Assembly (NCBI RefSeq): GCF_014356525.2
Contig: NC_052505.1
Location: 25,503,432 to 25,567,431, forward strand
Origin: Nilaparvata lugens
Lineage: Eukaryota; Arthropoda; Insecta; Hemiptera; Delphacidae
Direction of reading: 5' to 3'
Length of the DNA stretch: 64,000 bases
The notes under the pieces are model-generated. The model was not told the DNA's origin. It ran no database searches and saw only the letters and a program-made list of their open reading frames with translations. Positions within the stretch are counted from its first letter, which is position 1; each line of letters starts with the position of its first letter. The position numbers and the translations under genes were made by a program. Positions 63,298 through 64,000 of the stretch are shown here, piece after piece.

Positions 63298-64000
63298 TTA
63301 CAGGAATTTAAAATAGCCTCCATTTCTCTTTGTGCAACTTCTTCTGCCGTTCATCAAGCTTCGAGTTGCCTGTCTCACTTCGTTGGGCCGTCTCTTCATT
63401 ACTCTAAACGTCAATCGAATTCTGAGAATCAGTTCCTCCCTGGTCTCTACAGGTTCTCTGTGAACTTTATACTTTTCACAACCCCCCAAAAGTAGAAGTC
63501 TATTGGAGTAAGATCAGGTGAGCGTGGTGGCCAACTTATGGGTCCACCTCGGCCAATCCACTGCCTAGCATAATAATTGTTATCAAGCCACCCACGGACG
63601 TTTCTAGCATAATGAGGCAGCCATCCAACTGGAGTCACATATTGTGTCTCAAATTGAGAGGCACGTCTTCCTTCGATTCGTGAATCTCATTAGCCGGAAA
63701 GTCCATAAGAAATTCACCTTTTATTCTTGCAGGGAAATGTATGTGGAAAATTTATTGTGGAAATTTACAGCACCAGTTTTTGTGAACGTACTTTTATCTG
63801 TGATCTGTCCATAAAATGTCTGAAATACAATCTTGTGTTAATATCCAACGGCAAAACTGCATTCTTGAAACAGTATCAAGCTCATTCAACTCTTGAACTG
63901 GGGTATCATGAAATGGTCGAAAGTTATTGTTCTTCAATATTCTTTGAACTATCATTCTTGAAACATCCAATATCCCAGCGGTCCGCTGGATGCTGGATCG
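63298..64000 (-). pseudogene. Tc1/mariner-superfamily transposase relic
   Basis: Reading from the right edge on the minus strand: a helix-turn-helix segment (RTAGILDVSRMIVQRILKNN), then RMQFCRWILTQDCISDILWT with a decayed first catalytic region. After a frameshift come PVGWLPHYARNVRGWLDNNY and GRGGPISWPPRSPDLTPIDF, the block around the last catalytic acid. Another frameshift then leads to REPVETREELILRIRLTFRV. Such transposases cut and paste DNA at TA sites. At least two frameshifts and one stop make it inactive. The N-terminus lies beyond 64000. Confidence 0.7.

Overview
The window is AT-rich animal DNA with long introns, consensus GT-AG splice sites and dense transposable-element debris. 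I read it as an insect nuclear scaffold, most likely a hemipteran. A planthopper such as Nilaparvata is a guess, based on the look of the dispersed repeats and of the protein matches. There is no operon structure, CRISPR array, rRNA or free-standing tRNA gene.

Three host genes can be supported. (1) Two exons of a kinesin-5 (KIF11/Klp61F-type) motor domain on the minus strand, at 2180-2034 and 1133-984. The gene runs off the left edge, and the upstream exon carries an apparent one-base deletion. (2) A complete ribonuclease kappa gene (RNASEK) on the plus strand: three coding exons (11279-11347, 14783-14908, 20047-20142) encode 96 residues. (3) The C-terminal part of a tachykinin/natalisin-type neuropeptide GPCR (closest by memory to insect TkR86C) on the minus strand. 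Five exons from 58539 down to 28324 join in phase and cover extracellular loop 2, TM5, TM6, TM7 and a long cytoplasmic tail. Exons for TM1-TM4 were not found and probably lie beyond 64000. A possible terminal exon of an unidentified plus-strand gene lies at 60364-60528.

Most of the rest is mobile DNA. Region 1-5.3 kb holds an RNase H relic, two inverted-repeat elements and a gypsy-like LTR/gag fragment. Region 5.3-10.3 kb is a nested pair: a degraded minus-strand non-LTR element (ORF1 at 10250-8851, endonuclease at 6044-5303) split by a 5'-truncated plus-strand non-LTR element whose EN-RT frame is nearly intact (6111-8552). The RNASEK introns hold a foldback element with an internal minisatellite, a TIR element with a 7-bp target duplication that carries an RT fragment, a tRNA-derived SINE, a 52-bp-arm hairpin and a non-LTR element that seems to have lost its ORF2. 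The receptor introns hold four copies of a second tRNA-derived SINE, several MITE-like TIR elements, a pogo-like element swollen by a (TCC)n tract, and a 5'-truncated non-LTR RT at 43.8-45.5 kb. The right edge holds a mariner/Tc-like transposase relic.

The less expected signals are: a degenerate tandem array downstream of the receptor stop codon whose unit resembles the last coding segment; a retroelement 3' stem-loop present twice with a compensatory base-pair change; and several long hairpins. All calls were made by eye from the sequence and remembered families; no database search was run.
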